Assembly (NCBI GenBank): GCA_020860885.1
Contig: JAJBTS010000094.1
Location: forward strand, 1 to 6,725
Direction of reading: 5' to 3'
Length of the DNA stretch: 6,725 bases
DNA from: Bacteroidales bacterium
Lineage (GTDB): Bacteria; Bacteroidota; Bacteroidia; Bacteroidales; Azobacteroidaceae
Of the stretch, positions 1 to 6,725 are shown piece by piece (position 1 is the first letter of the stretch; each line of letters begins with the position of its first letter). The position numbers and the translations under genes are program-made. The notes under the pieces are model-generated. The model had not been told where the DNA came from and ran no database searches. It was given only the letters and a program-made list of their open reading frames with translations.

Positions 1-3000
1 GTTTTGATAATACGGGGCAAGCAAAGGACTGTGTAAAAAAAATAAAAGCAGCTTACCCTGAAGTGGAAAAGATGTCGAACGATGAGTTACGTAACAGAAC
101 TCAGGAATTAATGAATTACATTCAGGAAAAAGTAGCTACTGAAAAAAATAAAATAGAAGAATTAAAAGCCAGCATTGAAGAGCTCGAATTGGAAGATCGT
201 GAAAAAGTATGGAACGAGATAGATAAAATAGAAAAAGATATCACCGAAGAACATGAAAAGACTTTAGAAGAAATTCTACCGGAAGTATTTTCCATAGTTA
301 AAGATACTGCCAGACGATTTACTCAAAATGAAACCATCGAAGTTACAGCAACGGAGTTTGACCGTAAATTAGCTGTAAATCATGATTTTGTATCCATCCA
401 GGGAGATAAGGCTATCTACCTCAACCATTGGGTAGCAGGTGGAAATGAAATCACCTGGGATATGATTCATTACGATGTTCAGTTGTTCGGCGGAGTCGTT
501 TTACATAAAGGTAAAATTGCAGAGATGGCTACAGGGGAAGGTAAAACCCTGGTAGCAACTCTACCTGTATTCTTAAATGCCATGACTCATAATGGAGTGC
601 ACGTAGTAACTGTAAATGACTATTTATCAAAACGTGACTCTGAATGGATGGGTCCTTTATATATGTTTCATGGATTATCTGTGGATTGCATAGACAAACA
701 TAAACCAAATTCAGAAGATCGCCGGAAAGCTTACGAAGCCGATATTACATTCGGTACCAACAATGAGTTCGGTTTTGATTATTTACGTGATAATATGGCA
801 ATCAGCCCTCGCGATCTGGTACAACGCAAACATAATTATGCTATTGTGGATGAGGTAGACTCCGTATTAATCGATGATGCGCGTACTCCTCTTATTATCT
901 CCGGCCCGGTACCTAAAGGCGAAGAACAACTCTATGAAGAATACCGTACGAGGGTAGAAAATTTAGTAAATGTTCAAAAAAAGTTTACAAACAACTTGCT
1001 TACCGAAGCAAAGAAGTTGATTGCCTCTGAAGATTCAAAAACTCAGGAAGAAGGATTCAAACTTTTGTTCAGGTCTTATAAAGGGATGCCGAAAAACAAA
1101 GCACTCATCAAATTCTTAAGTGAACCGGGGGTTAAAGCTCAAATGCTAAAGACTGAAGAGTTTTATATGCAACAGCAAAACCGGGAAATGCACATTATTA
1201 CGGATGAACTTTATTTCGTTATCGATGAGAAAAACAATTCCATCGAACTAACCGATAAAGGTATAGACCTGTTAACAGGAAATTCGGACGACCCTGATTT
1301 CTTCGTATTACCGGATATAGGAATTAAGATCGCTGAAATAGAAAATGAAAATATTACAGACGATGAAAAACAAGCGAAGAAAGATGAATTGATGCAAAAC
1401 TATGCCGTTAAATCGGAACGGGTACATACGGTAAATCAACTTCTAAAAGCTTATTCATTGTTCGAGAAAGATGTAGAATACATCGTTGTCGACAATAAAG
1501 TTAAAATTGTAGACGAACAGACCGGACGTGTGATGGAAGGCCGCCGCTATTCCGATGGATTGCACCAGGCTATTGAAGCTAAGGAAAAGGTTCAGGTAGA
1601 AGCAGCCACACAAACATTTGCGACTATTACTTTGCAAAACTATTTCAGGATGTATCACAAACTGGCCGGTATGACCGGTACAGCAGAGACAGAAGCCGGT
1701 GAATTCTGGGATATATACAAACTGGACGTTGTGGTTATTCCTACAAATAGGCCTATTTCCAGAAATGACATGAACGACCGTATCTATAAAACAGCAAGAG
1801 AAAAATACGCTGCTGTGATTGATGAGATTGTTGATCTACGGGATCAGGGACGTCCTGTACTGGTAGGTACTACTTCTGTCGAAATTTCCGAATTATTGAG
1901 CAGGATGCTTAACATGCGTAAAATTCCTCATAATGTATTAAATGCAAAACAACATCAGAGAGAAGCGGAAATTGTTGCGCAGGCAGGACAAACAGGTATT
2001 GTTACTATCGCAACCAACATGGCAGGTCGTGGAACAGACATTAAACTTTCTCCGGAAGTAAAAGAAGCCGGAGGATTAGCAATCATAGGTACCGAAAGAC
2101 ACGATTCGCGTCGGGTAGACAGACAGCTTCGTGGTCGTGCCGGTCGTCAGGGAGACCCGGGCTCTTCTGTATTCTTTATTTCTCTTGAAGACGACCTGAT
2201 GCGTCTGTTTGCTTCCGAAAGAATTGCCGGAATGATGGATAAGATGGGGTTCAAAGATGGTGAAGTTCTGGAGCATAATATGTTAAATAAATCTGTAGAG
2301 CGTGCACAAAAGAAAGTCGAGGAAAACAATTTCGGTATACGTAAGCGTTTATTAGAATACGATGATGTAATGAACTCTCAAAGAGAAGTTATTTACAAGC
2401 GTCGCAGGAATGCATTAATGGGAGAACGTATTGGCCTGGATGTTCTGAATATGATATACGATACATCCAATGCCATATCAGAGGAATATTCCGAATCGAA
2501 CGATTACGAAGGGCTGAAATTCGAAATTTATAAAACAATGGCACTGGAAACCCCAGTTACCGAAGATCAGTTTAAGAACGCGAAAAAAGATGCTCTGACA
2601 GAAGAAGTTTTTAACGCAGCGATGGAGAGTTTCAAACGTAAGAATGAACGAATGATCCAGGTAGCAAAACCAAATATAGAGCGTGTATACAAAGAGTTCG
2701 GAACCCGTTTTGAAAATATTATGGTGCCTATTACTGACGGTAAAAGAGTTTACAATATCAGTTGCAACTTAAAGACTGCCTACGAAACAGAATCCAAAGA
2801 TGTCGTGAAGTCATTTGAGAAATCCATTCTTCTTCATTCTATAGACGAATCATGGAAAGAACATCTACGGGGTATGGACGAATTGAGGCAATCGGTTCAG
2901 AATGCAAGTTACGAAAATAAAGATCCTTTATTGATCTACAAACTGGAATCTTTTAATTTGTTCAAAAATATGGTGGATGCCATGAACAGAAAGACTGTTT

Positions 3001-3266
3001 CGGTGTTAATGAGAGGACAGGTATACATTCGTGAAGAAGAAAATATTCAAGAAGCTGCTCCTGAAAAGAAAACAGACTACAGTCGTTACAAAACCCAAAA
3101 GGATGAATTGGCTGATAGTCAACGAACTCAGGGAGAAGTGGCCGGACGCGATACCCGCGAACAAAAGCGTGAGCCTATCCGCGTAGAAAAAACTGTAGGA
3201 CGGAATGATGCATGTCCTTGTGGAAGTGGAAAGAAATACAAAGCATGTTGCGGAAAGCAACAATAA
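1..3266 (+). CDS. secA: SecA, preprotein translocase ATPase (5' end outside window)
   Basis: This is the ATP-driven motor that pushes unfolded precursors through SecYEG at the inner membrane. The frame is open from the window edge: codons from position 3 read into a SecA N-terminus ([19 protein letters not shown]), so the GTG at 63 is an internal Val and roughly 15-25 residues are missing upstream. Counting that codon as residue 1: Q-motif region HYDVQ 136-140, Walker A in MATGEGKT 155-162, Walker B DEVD 263-266, DDARTPL 271-277, VDEQTGR 483-489, GMTGTAETE from 536, TNMAGRGTD 651-659, and the arginine-finger segment [13 protein letters not shown] 688-700. The helical scaffold with WKEHL follows. 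A polar linker leads to a zinc/SecB-binding tail, [13 protein letters not shown], 1051-1063. About 1087 residues are visible, longer than E. coli SecA (901). The extra length comes from insertions near 22-66 (charged coiled coil), 88-130 and about 300-360, as known in Bacteroidetes. The reading frame is intact throughout. Confidence 0.98.
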   Translation, partial: FDNTGQAKDCVKKIKAAYPEVEKMSNDELRNRTQELMNYIQEKVATEKNKIEELKASIEELELEDREKVWNEIDKIEKDITEEHEKTLEEILPEVFSIVKDTARRFTQNETIEVTATEFDRKLAVNHDFVSIQGDKAIYLNHWVAGGNEITWDMIHYDVQLFGGVVLHKGKIAEMATGEGKTLVATLPVFLNAMTHNGVHVVTVNDYLSKRDSEWMGPLYMFHGLSVDCIDKHKPNSEDRRKAYEADITFGTNNEFGFDYLRDNMAISPRDLVQRKHNYAIVDEVDSVLIDDARTPLIISGPVPKGEEQLYEEYRTRVENLVNVQKKFTNNLLTEAKKLIASEDSKTQEEGFKLLFRSYKGMPKNKALIKFLSEPGVKAQMLKTEEFYMQQQNREMHIITDELYFVIDEKNNSIELTDKGIDLLTGNSDDPDFFVLPDIGIKIAEIENENITDDEKQAKKDELMQNYAVKSERVHTVNQLLKAYSLFEKDVEYIVVDNKVKIVDEQTGRVMEGRRYSDGLHQAIEAKEKVQVEAATQTFATITLQNYFRMYHKLAGMTGTAETEAGEFWDIYKLDVVVIPTNRPISRNDMNDRIYKTAREKYAAVIDEIVDLRDQGRPVLVGTTSVEISELLSRMLNMRKIPHNVLNAKQHQREAEIVAQAGQTGIVTIATNMAGRGTDIKLSPEVKEAGGLAIIGTERHDSRRVDRQLRGRAGRQGDPGSSVFFISLEDDLMRLFASERIAGMMDKMGFKDGEVLEHNMLNKSVERAQKKVEENNFGIRKRLLEYDDVMNSQREVIYKRRRNALMGERIGLDVLNMIYDTSNAISEEYSESNDYEGLKFEIYKTMALETPVTEDQFKNAKKDALTEEVFNAAMESFKRKNERMIQVAKPNIERVYKEFGTRFENIMVPITDGKRVYNISCNLKTAYETESKDVVKSFEKSILLHSIDESWKEHLRGMDELRQSVQNASYENKDPLLIYKLESFNLFKNMVDAMNRKTVSVLMRGQVYIREEENIQEAAPEKKTDYSRYKTQKDELADSQRTQGEVAGRDTREQKREPIRVEKTVGRNDACPCGSGKKYKACCGKQQ

Positions 3267-3278
3267 AAATATAATAAT

Positions 3279-3350
3279 GAGATTGTCCGGGAAGTCCGGT
3301 TGAGTGTCGGCTTCCCTTTAAGGAAGTTAACAGTTCTTTTCGGACAACTC
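3279..3350 (+). promoter_or_regulatory. Nested inverted repeats in the secA-cbpA spacer, possible structured leader
   Basis: Seen directly: GAG-A-TTGTCCG (3279-3289) pairs with CGGACAACTC (3341-3350), giving 10 base pairs with one bulged A. Immediately inside, GGAAG-T-CCG (3290-3298) pairs with CGG-CTTCC (3308-3315), giving 8 pairs with one bulged T and a 9-base loop. The CTTCC at 3311-3315 could instead pair with a second GGAAG at 3322-3326 across a CTTTAA loop, so the two inner hairpins exclude each other. The outer stem ends 21 bases before the cbpA ATG and does not cover it. No T-run directly follows a stem, so it is not a typical intrinsic terminator. A cis-regulatory leader or mRNA-processing site is inference. 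I recognise no known RNA family, and no clear -33/-7 Bacteroidetes promoter is visible. Confidence 0.35.
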
Positions 3351-3371
3351 ATCGGTTATACAATAAAGATT

Positions 3372-4307
3372 ATGGCCTATATTGATTATTATAAAATTCT
3401 TGGTGTCAATAAGTCTGCTTCCCAGCAAGACATAAAGAAAGCATATAAAAAGTTGGCCAGGAAATATCATCCTGACCTTAACCCCAATGATACTTCCGCT
3501 CATCAAAAGTTTCAGGAAATAAATGAAGCCAACGAAGTACTGAGTGATCCCGAAAAAAGGAAAAAATACGATGAGTATGGAGAAAACTGGAAACACGCGG
3601 AGCAATACGAACAAGCCCGTCAGCAGCAAGGCCCGAGAGGCGATTTCGGCGGCGGAGGTTACAGTTATGAAGATTTCCCGGGAGGTTTTGGCGGTGCGGA
3701 TTTCGGCGGTTTTGGATCGAATGCCGGCGGATTTTCCGATTTTTTCGAGAATCTATTCGGTGGCGGAGGTCGCAGAAGCGGAGGACGGACAAGCTCTTTC
3801 AAAGGACAAGACTTGTCAGGAGAAGTACGCCTGAACTTACGGGAAGCTGCACAAACGCACAAACAAACGATCCATGTAAATGGCAAAAAATTACGGATAA
3901 CGGTTCCTGCCGGTGTTGCGAATGAGCAGCAAATCAAATTGGCAGGCCAGGGAGCTCCCGGGATGAACGGCGGTCCTGCCGGAGATTTATACCTTACATT
4001 CATAATTCAACCCGATCCGGTATTTAAAAGGAATGGAGACGATCTGTATATCGATGTAAATATGGATCTGTATACTGCTGTATTGGGTGGTGAATTAATG
4101 ATCGATACATTGGATAGCAAAGTGAAGATGAAAGTTAAGCCCGGAACACAACCGGGATCAAAAGCCCGGCTAAAAGGAAAAGGATTTCCTATATATAAAA
4201 AAGAGGGACAATTCGGAGACCTAATTGTTACCTACAATGTTCAACTCCCGACGGATCTTACAGAAAAGCAAAAAGAACTGTTCCGGGAATTGCAAAAAAA
4301 CCAGTAA
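3372..4307 (+). CDS. cbpA: CbpA-type DnaJ-like co-chaperone (J domain, no zinc finger)
   Basis: A class B J-domain co-chaperone of 311 residues. Such proteins bind unfolded clients and stimulate DnaK ATPase in the cytoplasm; E. coli CbpA also binds curved DNA. Domains in order: J domain about 4-70 with DYYKILGV and the essential HPD at 33-35; a Gly/Phe-rich linker 87-138; then two C-terminal beta domains about 146-305, with the family signature LAGQGAPG...GGPAGDLYL at 189-207. There are no cysteines at all, so the four CXXCXGXG zinc motifs of true DnaJ are absent. Length fits CbpA (306 in E. coli). I chose the ATG at 3372 because the J domain starts right after it; an upstream in-frame TTG at 3300 would add 24 unrelated residues across the spacer hairpins. 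There is no clear Shine-Dalgarno sequence, as is common in Bacteroidetes. The cbpM partner follows 12 bases downstream, which supports CbpA over a generic DnaJ paralogue. DnaK is not in this window. Confidence 0.93.
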   Translation: MAYIDYYKILGVNKSASQQDIKKAYKKLARKYHPDLNPNDTSAHQKFQEINEANEVLSDPEKRKKYDEYGENWKHAEQYEQARQQQGPRGDFGGGGYSYEDFPGGFGGADFGGFGSNAGGFSDFFENLFGGGGRRSGGRTSSFKGQDLSGEVRLNLREAAQTHKQTIHVNGKKLRITVPAGVANEQQIKLAGQGAPGMNGGPAGDLYLTFIIQPDPVFKRNGDDLYIDVNMDLYTAVLGGELMIDTLDSKVKMKVKPGTQPGSKARLKGKGFPIYKKEGQFGDLIVTYNVQLPTDLTEKQKELFRELQKNQ

Positions 4308-4319
4308 ACAATCAACGCC

Positions 4320-4607
4320 ATGAAAACGGATTATATAATTATAAAAGAATATCTCCAACTCGGTAACGTGGATCAACAGTTTATTTCCTTGTTGGAAGAA
4401 AACGATCTGATACATATTTATGAAATAGAGAATGAACGTTTTCTTCATTATGACGAGTTGGCTGATATCGAACGTTATGCAAGAATGTACTACGACTTGT
4501 CGATCAATATTGAAGGCATTGATGCGATCCATCATTTGCTGGAACGAATCAATCAGTTGCAAAACGAGATGAAAGATCTTCGTAATCAACTCCGGTTCTT
4601 AGAATAG
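4320..4607 (+). CDS. cbpM: CbpM-like chaperone modulator (MerR-like fold)
   Basis: A 95-residue protein resembling the CbpM / MerR_2 family. In E. coli, CbpM binds the J domain of CbpA and inhibits both its co-chaperone activity and its DNA binding. The N-terminal half, about 1-55, has the MerR-like pattern: a hydrophobic strand (YIIIKEY), then short helices around QQFISLLEENDLI, then a HYDELADIERYARMYYDL segment matching the MerR-type second helix region. The last 30 or so residues (about 65-95) form an amphipathic, Leu/Ile-spaced helix (LLERINQLQNEMKDLRNQL) that looks like a coiled coil. The gene starts 12 bases after the cbpA stop, so the pair is almost certainly cotranscribed and made together. 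The start is the only sensible ATG and has no Shine-Dalgarno sequence. The identification rests on size, pattern and position next to cbpA, since sequence conservation in this family is low. A stand-alone MerR-type DNA-binding regulator is less likely. Confidence 0.85.
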   Translation: MKTDYIIIKEYLQLGNVDQQFISLLEENDLIHIYEIENERFLHYDELADIERYARMYYDLSINIEGIDAIHHLLERINQLQNEMKDLRNQLRFLE

Positions 4608-4620
4608 CAGGATTCTGCTA
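4605..4620 (+). terminator. Small perfect hairpin over the cbpM stop codon, possible weak terminator
   Basis: TAGCAG (4605-4610) and CTGCTA (4615-4620) are perfect inverted repeats around a GATT tetraloop, and the cbpM TAG stop forms the first three bases of the stem. No run of T follows directly; the next bases are CCATCTCTAAATAAAA. Intrinsic termination would therefore be weak at best. It could equally protect the 3' end of a cbpA-cbpM message or be chance. The rest of the spacer to glgB (to 4661) is AT-rich, with a 14-base AT palindrome (4630-4643) and no promoter I can defend. Confidence 0.25.
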
Positions 4621-4661
4621 CCATCTCTAAATAAAACTTTATTAAATAAAAACATCTACCC

Positions 4662-6677
4662 ATGAAATCACTCGGCTTAATTAAAAACGACCGTTGGCTT
4701 GAACCTTACAGAGATATCATTGAAAAGCGTTACCGCTATTTTACTGAAAAAGAAGATGAATTAACCCAAAACGGAAAGATCAGTTTGAGTGATTTTGCTT
4801 CCGGATATCTATATTTCGGTCTGCATCTTACAAAAACCGGATGGGTATTCCGAGAATGGGCTCCTTATGCAACCGAAATTTACCTGATCGGTGATTTCAA
4901 TAACTGGGAGGAAAGAAATGAATATAAATTATCTCAGATAGAACAAGGTATATGGGAGATAAATTTACCTAAAGATGCAATAAAACATCTTGATTTCTAC
5001 AAACTAAAAGTACATTGGTACAACGGCTCCGGAGAACGTATCCCGGCATGGAGCCAACGTGTAGTACAAGACAATCAATCGTACATTTTCAGCGCACAGG
5101 TATGGAATCCTTCCAAACCCTATAAATTCAAAATAAAAGATTTCAAACCTAATACCCAACCCTTACTGATCTATGAATGTCATATCGGAATGGCTACCTC
5201 ACAAGAAGGTATTGGTACATACAAAGAATTTACAAAAAATATTCTCCCCCGCATAAAAGAAGATGGATATAATACTATTCAGATCATGGCAATCCAGGAA
5301 CATCCTTATTATGGATCTTTCGGATATCATGTATCCAGTTTCTTTGCAGCATCTTCCCGTTTCGGAACTCCCGATGATCTGAAAGAACTGATCGATACTG
5401 CCCATTCTATGGGACTCTCCGTAATCATGGATATTGTTCATTCCCATGCTGTAAAAAACGAGATAGAAGGTCTTGGTCGTTTCGATGGTTCTAACAATCA
5501 GTATTTCCAGAGTGGAGAAAGAAGAGAACATCCGGCATGGGATTCTCTTTGCTTCGATTATGGGAAGAATGCCGTACTGCATTTTCTTTTATCAAACTGC
5601 AAATTCTGGATGGAAGAATACAAATTCGACGGATTTCGTTTCGATGGAGTAACTTCCATGCTTTATTACAGTCACGGATTGGGAGAAGCCTTCTCTACCT
5701 ATGCGGATTATTACAACGGAAATCAGGATATAGATGCCATCTCTTATCTTACTTTAGCAAATAAGCTTATACACAATATCAATAAAAATGCAATTACTAT
5801 TGCAGAAGAAGTTAGCGGAATGCCAGGCTTAGCAGTTCCGGTAACACAGGGTGGATACGGTTTTGATTACAGAATGGCAATGAATATCCCTGATTATTGG
5901 ATCAAAGTTATAAAAGAAAAGAAAGATCAGGATTGGAGCCCTTCCGGAATCTGGTGGGAAACAACCAATCGCCGTGCCGATGAAAAGACAATCAGCTATG
6001 CCGAAAGCCACGATCAGGCTCTTGTCGGAGACAAAACACTTATCTTTCGTTTAATCGATGCTGAAATGTACTGGCACATGAGTGTAGGAGATGAAAATAT
6101 CGTAGTAGACCGGGGTATTGCCCTGCATAAAATGATCCGTTTGATCACAGCTTCTACTATTAATGGAGGATATCTGAATTTTATGGGTAATGAATTCGGA
6201 CATCCCGAGTGGATAGATTTTCCACGACAGGATAATGGTTGGTCTTACAAATATGCCCGTAGACAATGGAATCTGGTCGACGATCCCAACTTAAAATACA
6301 AATACCTGGGAGATTTCGATAAAGCTATGATCCATCTGATCGGAAATACTAAGAATTTTCAAAAATTACCTCTTCAGAAAGTATGGGACAATGATAGTGA
6401 TCAGATATTAGCTTTCCAGAGAAAAGATCTTATATTCCTGTTTAACTTTAATCCGGCCCAGTCTTTTAACGGATATGGATTTTTAGTTCCTCCCGGAAAA
6501 TATAAAATCATTCTTAATACTGACGATACACAGTTCGGTGGTTACGGAAGAATCGACAACTCTATCGAACACTTTACCAACTACGATCCCCTTTATGAAA
6601 AGGAAATGAAAGAATGGTTGAAAGTATATCTCCCTACCAGGACAGCACTAGTACTTAAAAAAATGAAATCATCCTAA
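4662..6677 (+). CDS. glgB: 1,4-alpha-glucan (glycogen) branching enzyme, eukaryote-like type
   Basis: This enzyme cuts an alpha-1,4 glucan chain and rejoins it through an alpha-1,6 bond, making the branches of glycogen in the cytoplasm. The 671-residue protein is complete. An N-terminal helical part (1-50) precedes a CBM48-like beta domain (about 52-140, with FREWAP and LIGDFNNWE). The GH13 barrel follows from about 170 (YECHIGMA). All four GH13 regions are present: DIVHSH from Asp257, GFRFDGVTSM with the predicted nucleophile Asp328, TIAEEVSGMP with the predicted acid/base Glu382, and AESHDQALVGD with transition-state Asp451. A C-terminal beta domain runs from about 575 to the end. Motifs such as FFAASSRFGTP, DTAHSMGLSV and LNFMGNEFGHPEW match my memory of human GBE1 and plant enzymes (GH13 subfamily 8), not E. 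coli GlgB (subfamily 9). The subfamily call needs a tree. The gene sits 54 bases after cbpM, so it may share that transcript or have its own promoter. No other glycogen genes are in view. Confidence 0.96.
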   Translation: MKSLGLIKNDRWLEPYRDIIEKRYRYFTEKEDELTQNGKISLSDFASGYLYFGLHLTKTGWVFREWAPYATEIYLIGDFNNWEERNEYKLSQIEQGIWEINLPKDAIKHLDFYKLKVHWYNGSGERIPAWSQRVVQDNQSYIFSAQVWNPSKPYKFKIKDFKPNTQPLLIYECHIGMATSQEGIGTYKEFTKNILPRIKEDGYNTIQIMAIQEHPYYGSFGYHVSSFFAASSRFGTPDDLKELIDTAHSMGLSVIMDIVHSHAVKNEIEGLGRFDGSNNQYFQSGERREHPAWDSLCFDYGKNAVLHFLLSNCKFWMEEYKFDGFRFDGVTSMLYYSHGLGEAFSTYADYYNGNQDIDAISYLTLANKLIHNINKNAITIAEEVSGMPGLAVPVTQGGYGFDYRMAMNIPDYWIKVIKEKKDQDWSPSGIWWETTNRRADEKTISYAESHDQALVGDKTLIFRLIDAEMYWHMSVGDENIVVDRGIALHKMIRLITASTINGGYLNFMGNEFGHPEWIDFPRQDNGWSYKYARRQWNLVDDPNLKYKYLGDFDKAMIHLIGNTKNFQKLPLQKVWDNDSDQILAFQRKDLIFLFNFNPAQSFNGYGFLVPPGKYKIILNTDDTQFGGYGRIDNSIEHFTNYDPLYEKEMKEWLKVYLPTRTALVLKKMKSS

Positions 6678-6681
6678 CTTT

Positions 6682-6724
6682 ATATAACTTGATTTTTATC
6701 ATTTATTAATGCATTATGTTATAT
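6682..6724. repeat. AT-rich inverted repeat downstream of glgB
   Basis: ATATAAC (6682-6688) and GTTATAT (6718-6724) are 7-base inverted arms separated by 29 bases, which include the 10-base palindrome TAATGCATTA (6707-6716). This is all of the spacer visible before the window ends. In such AT-rich DNA, short arms like these can arise by chance. A terminator, operator or promoter cannot be distinguished, and the following gene is not visible. Confidence 0.2.
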
Positions 6725-6725
6725 C

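Noticed and set aside
35..42. Run of eight A near the start of secA as a frameshift or slippage site
   Set aside because: The reading frame is intact and matches SecA on both sides of the run; no alternative product is evident.
63..65. GTG as the start codon of secA
   Set aside because: The frame is open without a stop back to position 3 and encodes recognisable SecA N-terminal sequence, so this GTG is an internal valine.
3300..3371. TTG at 3300 as the start of cbpA, adding 24 residues with a mildly hydrophobic stretch
   Set aside because: The extra residues lie across the inverted repeats, match nothing in the family, and the J domain begins right after the ATG at 3372. No signal peptide pattern is convincing.
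3630..3785. Repetitive GGCGG-type DNA in cbpA as a possible repeat array
   Set aside because: It is the codon-level trace of the Gly/Phe-rich linker normal for J-domain proteins, with no fixed repeat unit.
3478..4003. Antisense open frames of just over 100 codons opposite cbpA
   Set aside because: They lie opposite the Gly/Phe-rich and neighbouring coding sequence, whose composition suppresses stops on the other strand. The proteins are Pro/Arg-rich and resemble no family.
4608..4661. Bacteroidetes-type promoter (TTTG / TAnnTTTG) before glgB
   Set aside because: The spacer is AT-rich but I found no matching -7 and -33 pair at suitable spacing, so I do not call a promoter.
5199..5582. Antisense open frame of 127 codons within glgB
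   Set aside because: It is a shadow of a highly conserved sense gene, with no recognisable domains and no start context of its own.

Overview
The window looks like a chromosomal housekeeping segment of a Bacteroidetes (probably Bacteroidales) bacterium. Four features support this: SecA carries the long insertions typical of that phylum; the DNA is moderately AT-rich; none of the three genes whose start is visible has a convincing Shine-Dalgarno sequence; and the glycogen branching enzyme is of the eukaryote-like type. The phylum is inferred from remembered family features, not from a database search.

Layout, all on the + strand. Positions 1-3266 hold secA, the motor ATPase of the Sec protein-export system, whose 5' end lies outside the window. 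A 105-base spacer (3267-3371) follows, with a nested inverted-repeat structure. Then comes a tight pair: cbpA (3372-4307), a DnaJ-like co-chaperone without a zinc finger, and cbpM (4320-4607), its small MerR-like modulator, 12 bases apart. After a 54-base AT-rich spacer with a small hairpin over the cbpM stop codon comes glgB (4662-6677), a complete glycogen branching enzyme. The last 48 bases are non-coding and AT-rich.

How the genes relate. CbpA should deliver substrates to DnaK and stimulate its ATPase, while CbpM should restrain CbpA. SecA handles unfolded secretory precursors, so chaperones next to it make biological sense, but cotranscription is only an inference. GlgB adds alpha-1,6 branches to glycogen. 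It has no obvious functional link to the other genes beyond the possible shared growth-phase or stress logic of storage and CbpA-type chaperones.

I see no mobile element, CRISPR array, tRNA, rRNA, phage gene or defence system, and no unknown protein family. The item most worth a second look is the possible structured leader upstream of cbpA, in which one segment can pair with either of two partners.
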